From: Numida meleagris
Taxonomy: Eukaryota > Chordata > Aves > Galliformes > Numididae
Length of the DNA: 64,000 bases
Reading direction: 5' to 3'
Assembly (NCBI RefSeq): GCF_002078875.1
Contig: NC_034413.1
Location: forward strand, 62,550,453 to 62,614,452
Shown: one piece after another, positions 37,301-49,300 of the stretch
Layout: each line of letters begins with the position of its first letter
How positions within the stretch are numbered: position 1 is the stretch's first letter
Made by a program: the position numbers and the translations under genes
Notes under the pieces: model-generated
What the model saw: the letters and a program-made list of their open reading frames with translations, nothing else
Told to the model about the DNA's origin: nothing
The model's database searches: none

Positions 37301-40300
37301 GTATGAATGCTAAAGACTATGTTAAAAAAAAAAAATAACTTCATTTTTAACACCACCACCACAACCTGCTTCTGTGGAACACTTTGGGGAGAGGGTGGAA
37401 ATGAAGTTTCCTATTAAGAAGCAGAGTATGTCAACTAGTTTTTAAAAAGAAAAGTATATAATAGAGTGAACTTATGAACTAGTAAAGCAGTGACAGCTAA
37501 GGCAACACGAGTACCAGGTACTTAAGTTCCACACTGTCATAATTACACAGTCTTTGGGCCACACATTCAGGAAAAAATATTTAATGTTAGGTTATTTATG
37601 CTTGCAAAGTATTCATGATGCTAGAATGTGATAAGTTAGACTTTGCATGCAAAGATTATTAACACTTACAACAACACGAGGTGTAGTCAGAAGATAAACA
37701 GCATGGCGAAGCATTTTGCCACCACGTACATCCCATAACCTTACTGCTTTCTGAACAACCTTATCACTCCACTGATATAAACCTAGGCTGTAAGAAGAGT
37801 TTGTTAGTTACAGATCTTTCCCACAAATACATGCAACTGTGCAAGGTTTCATTTCCATTAAAACACGGAATTAAGAATAATCTCTAATTCTCGTTCTTTG
37901 TGAAGTTTACATTGACTTTGCAACTCTTCTCCTTTGTAAGGTACATGTTTCTTACATGCCCTACCAAGAAAGAGTACTGATTACTAATACTACTTATGTC
38001 TTTAGACTCAAGACATATTTTCTACAGTTAGCAAAAATATATTGCAAATTGTTTATTTAACAACAACAACAAAATCACATATTAGACTACACGCATTGTC
38101 ATTTCTGGTCAACTACAGACCATGAAAGATACGTGCCTTAAGAAAGAGTGACCTGCACCAACATTGAACAGACTACAAAAAAATGCAAGACTCCACCTGC
38201 AAAGATGTGCAGAAAGCATGGGTAGATCTAATGCTTAACTTCAAGCCCTCTGAGAAATAAAGGCCTGCCTCGTTATCACCCCCACCCATTACAAGGTGTT
38301 TAATGACAACGTAAAGGAAGACTAAAATAATTTTGTTTTTTAAAGTTTGAACATGATAAACACAAAGGTATTCTGATTGCTTTACAATAGGCTGACAGTA
38401 GGAAATACCAGGCAACCTGAAGACATCCTTCAGCGTACTGAGAAGTCCGAAAACAAGAAATACCTTTCATTAAAAGGAGGGAGTCCATCTGCATATCTTG
38501 CTGTCAAAGGTTTTCCATCATCATCACGGTAAAATGCAAACAGTCCGGCAGAGAAACCCTGCAAGTTAAAAACAAAGCAAGTAGGAACCTTTGGTAAGAC
38601 ATTCACACACGAAGTCCAATGCCACGAAGTTTTCATGCGTGCAGCAGGCACGCTTGAAGTGCTGCACCTCAAAGCAATTAATGCATGAGTTGAAATAGGC
38701 AAAGCTTTACCCTCACCAGACATCCTTCTCTTGCAAGGAGATGCAGGAATGTGAGGAAGCAGGCACACGTTTCAGGGAAATGCATTTTATAACATCAACC
38801 CTTACCAGTGCATGGATAATCTCGTGTTTCACTGTGGACAACATGCCAACAAATTCCTGAGGTTGTGTTGAGATCATGTTTGGACACAAGTTAGCATATC
38901 CTGCTATCGGCCTGCAAGACAGTTTAGTAGTTGTTTTCGGTAAAATAGTAGCAAATTCAAATCATATTCACTTGAAAAGGCAGAAAGCAGCACTGGAAAC
39001 TGAAGACCACTGTAAAAATTTATCCTTTTACACAACTCCTCCTGACCAGTTATAACTGGTCTGTGAACAATTCTGCGAGCAGTTTACTACTGCAATAAGG
39101 CAAATGGGATGGGATCAACTTCAATATCCAATATTTTGCACAGAGGTTACTGAGATCTGAAATTCAGGTACAGTCATTATAGACGTACAAAATGCCTGTT
39201 AAAATGACCACACCCAAACTAGAAATGAAAAGCAGGTCCATTAGCATTTCTCTTTAAATTTGTGCAAGAATGATAATTTACCTCAACAGAAGTAGAAACA
39301 CAAGACAAAGTTCAGGCAGTAACAGTGGAGGATTACTTTTGATTTAAATGCCTCAGCTCTGCAAGTTAAGCTTTATTTGATTGTTGCTGGCTTTACGTGG
39401 ATATAGTATTTGTCATTATTTCAACGACTTCTACTTTGTTATTCTATATACAACCCAGATGGACTCCATACATAAGCTCCAAGTTTAATTTCTGAAAAAG
39501 TTTGTATCAGAGAGGTTGGACTTGCCTGTCCATTTCAGCTTCCAGTTGGCAGTAGGCTGCATACGCAATGATATTTTCATGGCCACACCTTTCAGTGGTG
39601 AGAGCGCTGACGTAAAGGACAAAATCAGCATCTCGAACCCCTTCCTGGTCAGGTACGTTGGAGAGCTGCTCGTTCTGATTGTACACCCTGCATTGCTTTG
39701 CAATGTTCAGATGGAACCATTAAAATACATCAGCCATGACAGAAATTTTGTATTAACAAACTACAGGTAGCTTGAAGCCAAGAACAAACCCCATCCTAAG
39801 ACAGCTGAAGATGAGAAAACTCCCTGCGACAACATTCAATAAAACCAGAGCTAGGGAATGACTTCCAAATGACTAGCTCTTGTGATTAAGAGCTAGGAAG
39901 GTGACAGCTGTTAAGAAAAGGGGCTTGCCAAGCTAGAAGTCCCAAAATTAGCACCCTTCATTTCCCATAACAATTAGAGAATTCTGGCTCACAGACAGTA
40001 TACATAAGCAGCCATTGTTGTATTGTCACTCATACTTAGCATTGCCTGTGAATGGTCACCGACATACAGCGAGCAACATTAACGCTCTCAGTAGTTTCCA
40101 CAACCCACAGTACTTCAAAAGCTAAAAAGCACCGAGGTAGCTCAGTGTACCTGGAGGTGTTTTTCCGGGACAATAACTGGCCCACATCGCGTGTGGTTGG
40201 CACAGGCCCCTCGGCAGTACCTGTGAGGGTCAGCCTTCCTCCTCAAATACTGGTTCGTTGCACACTGCCTTCAATCGAACATCAAAGACAGACAGCATCA

Positions 40301-42302
40301 GTTTAGAATTTAAAAGGAAACGTAGCATAGCCTTACAGCATCCAGTGACACTATAATACAAATATTTAATATTGATATTGCAGTATTGTAATTTTCAAGC
40401 TGAATAATGTTAGCTATGCTATCTGGAAGATACAGCGCCTCCAGTTGTTAATGGAGTATTCTACAAGTTCAAGGAAGGACTAGGAACAGGTTCATAAATG
40501 GGGTACACCAAAAAGGACACAAGCAGCATATATTCTCTTTATCATCTCTGAATACAGGTGTTGATCACAGAAGGTTTGTACATTTTCCTCAGGTAGTATC
40601 ACCCACCACCACTGAGGATACAGTGAAGGATCACGGGTCCGAGCCAAGGCATTTCTTGTGCTCTTACTATATTCTTATTTTAAAGTCCGTATGTAATGTT
40701 AAAATACCAAATACAATAATAGATTTTCAACAAATGTTCACATACCTGCTTAGCAAGATAGTACCTGTGGATTTGCGCACTTGGAAAGTCTTCTCCAAGT
40801 AAGAGATAGCTTGTGGGAAAAGTTTGTTCTAAACAGAACAAAACCAGAAGTCACCCAATAGCAGTGCAGACAGAACTTGCAAGCTTTAACAACCAAGGTA
40901 CATGAAACATGCTAGGTGCTGTGGTTTACAACAGCAGAGTTGTAGACTTCCTAATGACTTCCTACAAAGTTCAGTGCCTATAAAATCATAGAATCATTTT
41001 AAGTTGGAAGGGACATTTAAAGGTCACCTAGTCCAGCTGCCCTGCAAGGAACAAGGACACCTACAGCTTGATCAGATGCTCAGAGCAGAGAACTGGGGTT
41101 CAGCCTGACATGAATGTCTCCAGGGACGGGGCATCCACTACTTCTTGGGGCAACCTGTGCCACTGCTTCGCTACCCTTACTGCAAAAAACTTTCTCCTTA
41201 TATTCAATCTCAACCTCCCCTCTTTTAGTTTGAAACTGTTTCCCCTTATCCCATCACAGCAGACCCTACTAAAAAAAGAAGGAGGCAGACTTTTTAGAAG
41301 GAGCCCTCCTTTCAGATACTGACAGGCCGCTCTCAGGTCTGCCTGGAGCCATCTCTTCCCCAGGCTGAACAGCCCCAGCTCTCAGCCTGTCCTCACAGGG
41401 AGCTGTTCCATCCCTGGGATCATTTTTGCATCCCTCCTCTGCACACGCTCCAACAGGTCCACGTTTTTCCTGCACTGAGGACTCCACCTCTGGACGCAGT
41501 GCTCCAGGTGAGCTCTCACAGCACAGAGCAGAGGGGCAGGATCCCCTCTCCCACCAAGATCAGCTATCAAAATATCAGGAAATACTCAGTTCCAGCATTC
41601 CCACAATTTTTCATTGGCTCCCACCCTCCCGACTTGCACAACAAGCCAAGGAGATATCTGAAGTTCCCTCAGCGGTACCAAAAAGCCCCAGTGTGTACTG
41701 TTTATAAAAAGAAGAGGAAAAAATTAAAAATAAATAAATAAATAAATAAATAGGGGAGAAAAAAAAAAGAAAAAAAGAAATACCACATACCTTTATGAGG
41801 TGTCTTTTCTCCGGTAGCAAACTATATTAAAAAAAAAAAAGGGGGGGAGTTTACTAATAGGATTTCCACTCACAAATACGCAGGCAAACGGCAGCACAAC
41901 ACTATGCTCACCCCTCAACGCTCCTGTCGTATATAATCTTAATCCTCAGCTGCTGATCCACGCTTCTCTTCAGGACGCGGCTTTCCCTCAGAGGAACCCG
42001 GTAAACCACCTGGCCGGAGAGGAGCAGAGTGCTGCGGCCCCGTCCCCAGAGCCCCTCTGGGCTGAGCCCTCCCGCCTCGACCCGTCGCACCGACCTCCCC
42101 GCCCCGCATCACCCGAGGAGCCCCACGGCCGCACCTCCCCGCCGCCGGGCGCGCGGTGCTGACAGGACGATGAGGAGAAAGAGGGGGAGAGGCCGGCGGC
42201 GCGGCCGCAGCCCAGCAGCAGCGGCAGCAGCGCGGCGGTGAGCGCGGCGAGCAGCGGCCGAGGAGGAGCACAGCGGCGCCCGCCGCCCGGCTCGGCGGCC
42301 AT
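31337..42302 (-). CDS. LMLN: Leishmanolysin-like zinc metallopeptidase (M8 family), 17 exons, 670 aa
   Basis: Zinc endopeptidase related to Leishmania gp63 and fly invadolysin, a family linked to cell migration and mitosis. Exons in transcript order: 42302-42135, 42009-41912, 41821-41791, 40828-40746, 40268-40151, 39695-39526, 38911-38806, 38558-38464, 37787-37670, 37025-36918, 36058-35982, 35867-35757, 35045-34913, 34317-34158, 33433-33303, 32578-32368, 31431-31337 (2013 nt, every junction in frame). Residues 1 to about 36 form a hydrophobic signal peptide. Metzincin zinc site HEIIH at 252-256, third ligand His358 (ELNHWEK) and Met-turn Met369. The C-terminal half is Cys-rich. A hydrophobic tail (about 648-670) fits a GPI signal or membrane anchor. 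The start lies in a CpG promoter with a good Kozak context. Intron 6 has a GC donor and exon 3 has only 31 bases. The match to mammalian LMLN runs through the whole length. Confidence 0.95.
32162..32325 (-). mobile_element. CR1 LINE 3'-end fragment
   Basis: The reverse complement carries the CR1 end: 'tcacagaatcatagaatg' on the plus strand, then 'aagggaccccaaggatcacc' and 'gaacacctccagggacag'. It sits in LMLN intron 16, in the same orientation as the gene, about 40 bases from the exon 16 donor. Confidence 0.88.
35982..37025 (-). other. LMLN: LMLN exons 10-11: third zinc ligand and Met-turn
   Basis: Exon 10 (37025-36918, residues 330-365) carries His358 in ELNHWEK. Exon 11 (36058-35982) begins with NEAMTG, whose Met369 sits 11 residues after His358, the same spacing as in leishmanolysin. 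Together with HEIIH this gives a complete, apparently active metzincin site. Confidence 0.88.
38806..38911 (-). CDS. LMLN: LMLN exon 7, carrying the zinc-binding HEIIH motif
   Basis: Encodes residues 223-258 (first codon split). HEIIH is at 38812-38826. The phase-2 junction with the GC-AG intron upstream rebuilds Arg223. The catalytic helix continues into exon 8 ([18 protein letters not shown]), so the active-site cleft is split by intron 7. Confidence 0.93.
38912..39525 (-). other. LMLN: LMLN intron 6, GC-AG type
   Basis: The donor reads CAG|GCAAGT (C at 39524 on the reverse strand) and the acceptor TTGCAG|GCCG at 38911. Only this junction keeps the frame (…Met-Asp-Arg-Pro-Ile-Ala…), so the GC donor is real unless the assembly has a base error. 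All other donors in the gene are GT. Confidence 0.85.
40983..41565 (-). mobile_element. CR1 LINE fragment, about 580 bases
   Basis: Lies in LMLN intron 3, sense to LMLN. On the plus strand it begins 'aaaatcatagaatcatttta' and runs through 'ccagggacggggcatccac', 'ttctccttatattcaatct', 'ggctgaacagccccagctct' and 'cctctgcacacgctccaac', the usual CR1 order. It is truncated at the 5' side near 41565. Confidence 0.92.
41727..41752. repeat. (AAAT)n microsatellite
   Basis: About six AAAT units lie in LMLN intron 3, close to the 31-base exon 3. Confidence 0.9.
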
Positions 42303-42470
42303 CTTGGGCTGCCCTTCCACCGCGTCGCCATGGAGGCAGCGCCACCGCGGGCGCTGCCAGCCAATGAGCGAGCGGAGAGAGCGGGGGAGGGCGGGGCGGA
42401 GGCGGCAGGCGATCCTGATTGGGTGAGGCTCGCCCAAGGGCTGAGGGAGGTGAAAGGGAAGGCGGTGGGG
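42135..42470 (-). promoter_or_regulatory. LMLN: LMLN first exon and CpG promoter
   Basis: Very GC-rich from about 41990 to 42470. The start codon is at 42300-42302 (context CAAGATGG). Two CCAAT motifs lie upstream: CCAAT on the plus strand near 42360 and its complement (ATTGG) near 42418, inside a TATA-less CpG region. Intron 1 is only 125 bases and begins with the weak donor GTGCGG. Confidence 0.7.
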
Positions 42471-42960
42471 AGCAGCGCAACGCAGTGCAATGCAGTGCAA
42501 TACAATGCAATGCAGTGCAACACAATGCAGTGCGATGCAATGCACTGCGCTGCCCTGCAATGAACGGTAGTGTGGTAAGAGGAAGGCCGCCCTGGGCAGT
42601 GCGGTGCAGTGTGGAGCAAAGCAGGGCATATCTGGGCAGCGTTGCACAGGTCGCGCAGAGAAATGCAGCTTGCAAGGCAACGCAGCACTGAGCGGTGCAT
42701 GCGGTGCGGTTGGGGCAGCGCACTGCGCTGGGGCAGCACTGCACAGCAACGCAGGGCCGTGTAGCGCTGCATGCTGCAGTGCAGTGCAGTATAATCCAGC
42801 CATGTGCAGGGTGGCGTCACGCAGCACTGTGCGGTGCGATGTAGTGCAATCCAGATGGGTCTGTGCAGTGCAACGTGGGGCTGTGCATCAAGTTGCTGCA
42901 TGAGATTCAGTGCACGGGGTTTGCTGCATCCATCTGTTTCAAGCTCGCAGTGCAGCGATG
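42471..42960. repeat. Degenerate TGCAGTGCAA decamer repeat upstream of LMLN
   Basis: Nine consecutive 10-base units close to TGCAGTGCAA fill 42471-42560. Degenerate TGCAR-rich sequence continues to about 42960. The period of ten and the abundance of TGCA palindromes are obvious by eye. The repeat creates spurious open frames rich in Met, Gln, Cys and Asn. Confidence 0.8.
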
Positions 42961-43144
42961 CAGCCCCCAGGCCCCCCCCGGCCCCAGGAGATACCCAGAG
43001 TCACTTAAGACATTTTGGCTTCTTTCTGTGTATAGCATCGCTGAACCATAAATACATTCCAATGTAAAGCAACACTTCTAATTGAAGTGCACACCTCTGT
43101 GTGAACAATGACTCAGCAATACCCATAATCTATTTGTAACTACT

Positions 43145-43949
43145 TTTATTAAAACGAAATACACACATGGCTTTTGACTGACAGCTGTCGCAAGATGATT
43201 GCTACAAGTGTGTAATCTGCATAAGTTTGGCAGTATGCATATCATTACCTATTTGCTTTACGGAACATTAAGCATTTTCAAATGGTTTGAGTGTGTCCCT
43301 ATAATATGTCCCTATAATGTGTCCCTAATGATTGAGAGTATCCCGATAGATAACTCCGTCCAAAGCGGTGCTGCTACAGAAATGTTATTGTTGCAATTCA
43401 ATCCAGCAGAAATTAGTCACTTTTTACTATCCTAAAAACTCCAGAACAAATGGCTTTGTAGGTGGAAGCTGGATGCACGTAATGCATAGAATCATAGAGT
43501 CCTTAAGGTTGGAAAAGACCTCTAAGATCATCTAGTCCAATCATCAACCCAACCCCACCATGCCCTTCAGTGCCACGTCTGCCCTTTTCCTGAAAAGATC
43601 ACATGGCAAACCTGAAGTCGAAGTGTGCATAGATGGCAACGGGTACGGCACAGCAGCTCCCCTTCCTACCAGTTCCCATCTACCTTGCTTAGGAAGAAGT
43701 CTAGGCTGTGCTCACAGCTCTTGCCTACACTTCTGCAGAACTGAATTTGAAATGTGAGTATTAAAATAGCGCATTCTAAAATAACTGCTTATCCTGGCCT
43801 TGGTGCACTGATAATATGAAGACTTATTTAAACGCGTGGATAGATTAAAAAAGCTCTTAAGAGACCTAACTGTAAACAGCAATCAAGAAATTCCCTGTTA
43901 CATTTTATATAGAAAAGGCACCAACATTTTCCAGGCTATTAAGAATATT
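43145..43949 (-). other. PARP14: Probable 3' UTR of PARP14
   Basis: After the stop codon at 43950-43952, the first clear minus-strand AATAAA is at 43145-43150, which would give a UTR of about 800 bases containing a CR1 fragment. It ends roughly 0.8 kb before the LMLN start region. Assigned by position only. Confidence 0.45.
43483..43590 (-). mobile_element. CR1 LINE 3'-end fragment
   Basis: The plus strand reads 'catagaatcatagagtcctt', 'ggttggaaaagacctctaag' and 'atcatctagtccaatcatc', a well-kept CR1 3' terminus in the sense orientation for PARP14, inside its probable 3' UTR. Confidence 0.88.
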
Positions 43950-46359
43950 CTATTTTCTGAAAGTAATAAGATATTCTGGATATGCCTGAATGTCATTAAA
44001 TATGACAAACATCTTTGGAATATTCATGTCATCGACTACGCTGTCGTACAGGTCGGTAGGATCCGCTAAGCATTTTGGAGGTGGAGTGACTAGCCCTCTG
44101 CTCCCAACACAGTACTCCCCTGTGAGGACCCGAGCCAGGTACATGTATTTCCTGCCAGTCGAATCTGGTTTTGAGTAAATATCCTGAGCAGAGTAAACTG
44201 CACTAACAGCAAAGTAGGTTCCATTTCCAATGCTTGCAGCTGTTCGGAAAGATGTTTGCAAATGGTTAGTGTTCTTATTCCCCAAAGAATCTCTTAAGCT
44301 CCTATTTTTTTTTTCATTCTACAGAAATTGTCAGTTGGTTGTAGTTTATCCACACAGTTTGAGTAATAATCCTTTTTATCAGAATCAAACATGAATCCCC
44401 CTAGACCAGGCTGAAGTGTCAACCAGATCTGAGCTAGGCTGCCCAGGTCTCTCAAGGTCATGTCAGCCCTAGACATTTACTAGCACTGTGTACCCCCTTA
44501 GGAAATTAACTGCTTTGGAAAATCACTCACCATTCACTCCAGCAAAACCACGATCAAATCCATTGTAGTTGATTGTGCTCAATGACATTTTAGCTGTCCC
44601 ATGAAACAACAACTTCTCGTTATCTTGAGTTTTGTTCTTCATACACAGAGACTTCTTTTTGATTTGGTAGGTCTGCCAGAGGAAGGGATTTTGTATTCTT
44701 TCAATCTGCAAAGCCACAAAATGAAGCTGTATTTATACTAGTAGGGACCAATATTTATCATGACAACAAAACATTAAAAGCAAACCAAACTGAAAGAATG
44801 ACAATAATTATCACTATACCCTGTTACTGTGTGTTTTGGGTTGTGGAACTGAAGATGTGAGCCTCCTGAAAATCAAAAACCAAAGTAGCTTACAAATGGT
44901 TTTGAGCTTGGTAATTTTTGGCACACATTTATCTTGCCTTGCATACTGTGTACAAAGGCAACTATGGTAGCACTGGTATTTTCAGAAATAGAATGTTTTT
45001 TCCACTGCTAGTGGAAGCGTTGATGTGAGATGCATTCCATACATCCGAATAATCTTTACTGATGATTTTCCCATTAAAAGGGTAGGCTGTAGCGATAGCA
45101 TTACAGTGAATTTAAGTTTATATTCTAAACCTCAGTGTGGAAGTCAAAATTACTCCCTTTGCTTTGTAGCCGTGAGAAAATCCTATTTAAAAATAAATTG
45201 GTGGGAGGACAGATGTTGCTGGCTCCTACACCAACAGTGAGAATATAGCTTAGGGGAAAACTGTGTATCTGCATCCAGTAAAATCTTAGAGCTGCAAGAG
45301 CTTTCCATTTCCAATGGAAAAAGACTTCATGTCATTACCTGATTTTTTACATTGTACCTTTTGCACTATTCCCATTTTATTGACCACGATCACTGGAGAA
45401 CAAATGTGCTCGCTCTTAATATCATTTTATTTTCTCATATAATTCCATCTTCGACCTGGCAATTAAATCTCTGTCCATTGTTTTGTGGACGTTTCAATAA
45501 GAAGGATCAAATCATGACACTTTAGTTAAAACCAGCACTCCAGCCTGAAAGGCTCTGTCTGGGACCAACAGGGAGCTCCATTCCTCCAGTAGTAAGACAG
45601 TAAAAAGCTTTACAGCCAGCATGCAAGGACGGGGCTGCAGAGAGCTAACTGGGCAGCCGACTCTTCCAGTAGAGAGTGGACCCGAAGACTGATTTCTCTG
45701 CAACCCCAAATGTTTCTTAGTTTCCCAAGACCTCCCACAGGACAGATTGCCACCCAACAGGTTGACGGGCAGGTCTTCTGCATTCGGTGGCCAAATCTTG
45801 TCAACTTTTGGCAATGAAATAAACTGCAGAAGAGGAAGCAGAGTTTAATCCAATGCATAGCTGAAAGACAGCAATCTTGTCATCTCTTAAATCATATTTC
45901 TTATATATAATATTTTTCTTTTAATTCTGATTGTGTTTGCTCATACTTTTAATTCAGCATAGAATTTCCTAACTGGATGTATCACATTAACTATTCAATA
46001 CCACATTAGTTGAACAGAGTCAGCCTGAATACTTATGGTCACTCATTTTGCACTATTAGTAGGAAGGCAGAAATGCCAGTGCAACTCTTAGGAATTTTTG
46101 GAGAGATTGATGCAGAAGGTGTATTAGGTTGCAGAAATGTGACAAACATTTACTTAGGAAGTACATTAATGTTTTCAGCCCAAGAGTTCATTTCTTTCCC
46201 CTTAGGATTTCACCTTCTCTATGACAAAGTTGCGAGTGGTTTTCTGAAACCTCTTCTGAACTTCAAGATATTCCTCACATGATGGTGTGAGGGCCACCAG
46301 TTTGACCCGTTCCCCTTCCATGTCTTCCCACTTTGCCGGGAACTCTACTGACTGCATAT
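43950..46359 (-). other. PARP14: PARP14 C-terminal ADP-ribosyltransferase domain (exons 15-17)
   Basis: Exon 15 (46359-46214) leads into exon 16 (44705-44531), with NAD-binding LLFHGT (His1710 at 44601-44603). Exon 17 (44239-43950) has [14 protein letters not shown] (Tyr1742 at 44214-44216), VLTGEY and the terminal [10 protein letters not shown]. The position matching the PARP1 catalytic glutamate appears to be Met1810 (in PKMFVIF, 44010-44012), consistent with mono- rather than poly-ADP-ribosylation. Confidence 0.9.
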
Positions 46360-49300
46360 CTGCAAAACAGGAATGGTTTTAGCATCGCTCGTATCTAGCT
46401 CAGTTTTGTAAGTGTCTTGCAAACTGACTGCAAACAGGGGGCTGAAAGGACAGGACCTTATAAAATACTTTATTCCAAAAATGTTCCTATGTCAGATTTA
46501 TGCATGAAGTCGATGCTTACTAGTCACACACATGCAGATAACTTCTGTATTTACAATAGAAGTTACAATTTTGGTCATACCTACTGCTAATTATGAATTT
46601 AGAACTGCTGGCTATGGCTTTCCCAGCTAAATAAACAAATAAGTAAATAGCTATGGAGAAACTTACTTCTTTGGAATAACTTAAGTTTGTAATTATCAGA
46701 ATTATCACTCAATAACTGCTATTAAAGCTTTCTTATTAGCAAAGCTGTAATTTACCTTCATTCTTTGGCACACGTTGAATGTTTATACTTCCTCCCTGGT
46801 CATCAAGAGCCTGCAAAGTATTCAGGTCCACCCTGTAGTTGTTCTTATTAATTTTGACGGTCAGATGTGTTTTTTTATCTACTTTGGCATCTTCCAGCTG
46901 CATATTTGTCAGTTTATCAAAAGCAACAAAGATGTCATCGGTACTTTGATACCTCCATTCTACTAGGTTATAAACAAGTTTCGCCTTGGATTGTTCTTCT
47001 TGAGTAGTCTTTATTTTTTGGATCATTTTTTGAACTTCCGCAGAAACAGAACAGACTTCCCTGCTAATACCAGAAATTGTAATGCAAGGTGGAGAGTGGT
47101 TCTTATCAAGCTGAATGGTAACATGTTTTCCTCTCTGGAGATCTGCCAAAGTCTCGATTTGTCTCTCATCAAAATTTTCAATTAGCTCATCTACAATTCT
47201 GTTTTCAAACTGTTCCTTCAAAATCAAATCTATTATCCAGGACTCAGTTGCATCCACATTTTTTTTGCTTTCTCCACAAATTTGAAATGTAACTGTATCA
47301 ACTTTCTTCTCCAAAACCAAGAGCTTTTTCTTCTCGGTGGGTTTTTTTTCACCCCAGAAATATGCTGTGAAGAATTATACATTAACTATTAGTTTTATAT
47401 AGAAGATCTTTAGTTCTGTGAGCCCAAGCACACAGAAAACCCACCTACTTACATTTTAACATAGATATCAGTGATTGTGGTTCAGATGAATTTGAATCTT
47501 CTCTTTTCTTCATGCTTTCATAAAAGTCTCTCAGCATATGTCTCTGGAAGATGACTATTCTAATTTCTTTCAAATGCTGTACTGATCTACTGCTCGCAAA
47601 TTCCACTATAGCATCCAACATTTCATCAGCTACCTTTGCTGGACTCTGTTGTGCATTACCTAAACAAAAATAAAAGACATATCAGGCAGCGAACAATATT
47701 TAAATCAAGGCAGAATCGAGCTCATACAGGCTGGCGTCACTCTCTCTTCCCTCATTATGCCTTCTCACCGAATACCCCCTGCACAGCTCTAATCACTTCC
47801 CCATGAAAACACAAACCTGTTCCAATTGCCGGGAAGGCAACAGATTTGTACTTCTTTAGCTCACACTCATGAAGCACTTTGGAAACCTGATTCTTCACAT
47901 TCATATTGTGAATCAAGTGGATGATTTTACTGCACAACAGTGCACCACCTTCTGTAGTAATAAAACCACTTTCAAGCTGTCCAGCTGGAAGAGAGAAGAC
48001 AAAAAAAGGAGACAACATTTTCAAAGTGGCTATTTTCTGATAAGACAACTGTTAATATGGATGCTAGTGTACGCTAGAGTGATGTATACTTGAAGAGAAG
48101 TGGAGAAATTAGAAAGAAGTCCACTGTGTGCTATATTATCCTGGTTGTAGTTGATTCAAGTTTTCTCAGAATTTCATGAGACAATAATTCGAGTGACTGA
48201 GTGCTTTCTGTTTCACTGCAATTTCCTGGAATCTCTCCTACGAAGCAGTTTCTTATTTAGTACAACTTAACAATTTATGTTCAATTTAAATACAGCTCAC
48301 TTTTAGTTAAAGGCATGCCAATGGTATATGCAGAATTCATTTGTATGTGAAATCCTTTCCTGTGTCACTTATTCATTGAAAGCTCGAACTGTTACTCTGC
48401 AGAAGAGCTGAATGTTTAAAATAACGTCATGAAGATAATGACTAATTGGTCTAAGAACTGTGCTATCAGAATACAGAATTATAACGAGAGCATTAAAGTG
48501 TTTTGAGAGAAGAAATAGAAATCTAATTTTAAAAATGTATGTTTTAACATACCGTATTGATCACATTCTTCTTCTACATCAGAACCAGCAGCATCCATAA
48601 TTGCTTTGAAAACTCCTTAAATTATTCAAGAAAAACCATACGTATTCATTAAGTCAGCTTCAATATTTCTACTCGAAACTCCAGCCAAATTCTGTTTGAA
48701 CACGCCCAAATATCATAGTACAAGAGCCAGCAAAGTGCAAAACCTCACCAGTTCCTCTAAGTGCCTTCTATCACAAACTGCACTGGCTGCAGATAGAACA
48801 CTGTCTCTGTTATTGATTGGAAATCCTTAAAAATGACTCCTGCTTCATTGTTCTACCTGGTAATATTACGACCTTCACCAAACTCTCTGATTGCCTTGAA
48901 TTATACATTTGGTGTCTTCATTCTTACACAATTGAAGCTCAGGCTTACAATGAAATATATATGTAAAGAAATATATTAGGATGAGCATTTTTACAGAATT
49001 ATATTTGACCTCAAAAATCCCTTTTATTTAAGCATTTTTCATTTTAAATCTCTTCTGAATAGTTTGGAAACTGCATGGAATATTCAGAACATACAATAAA
49101 ACAGTTTAAGATCTGTTTCCTGACAAATCACTGCTCTGTATTTCTCATCCGAAAAATAAACTTCATAAAAGTCTCACATATAGACAACTCTTGCCCCTCA
49201 TTGTCCCTAGAAGCTAGCATAAATTTATCACTAAAGAACTACATATTCATACTGCAGTACCTGATGTGGCATCAAATGTTCGATTGGATATATTAACAAT

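Noticed and set aside
41939..42901. Minus-strand open frame of 320 codons over the LMLN promoter
   Set aside because: It is created by the decamer repeat and GC-rich promoter. Its residue composition follows the repeat, and only the part inside LMLN exons 1-2 is real coding sequence in its proper frame.
45512..45858. Two minus-strand frames of 82-100 codons in PARP14 intron 15
   Set aside because: They are not needed for an in-frame exon 15-16 junction, have no counterpart in the mammalian protein, and lack a convincing donor.
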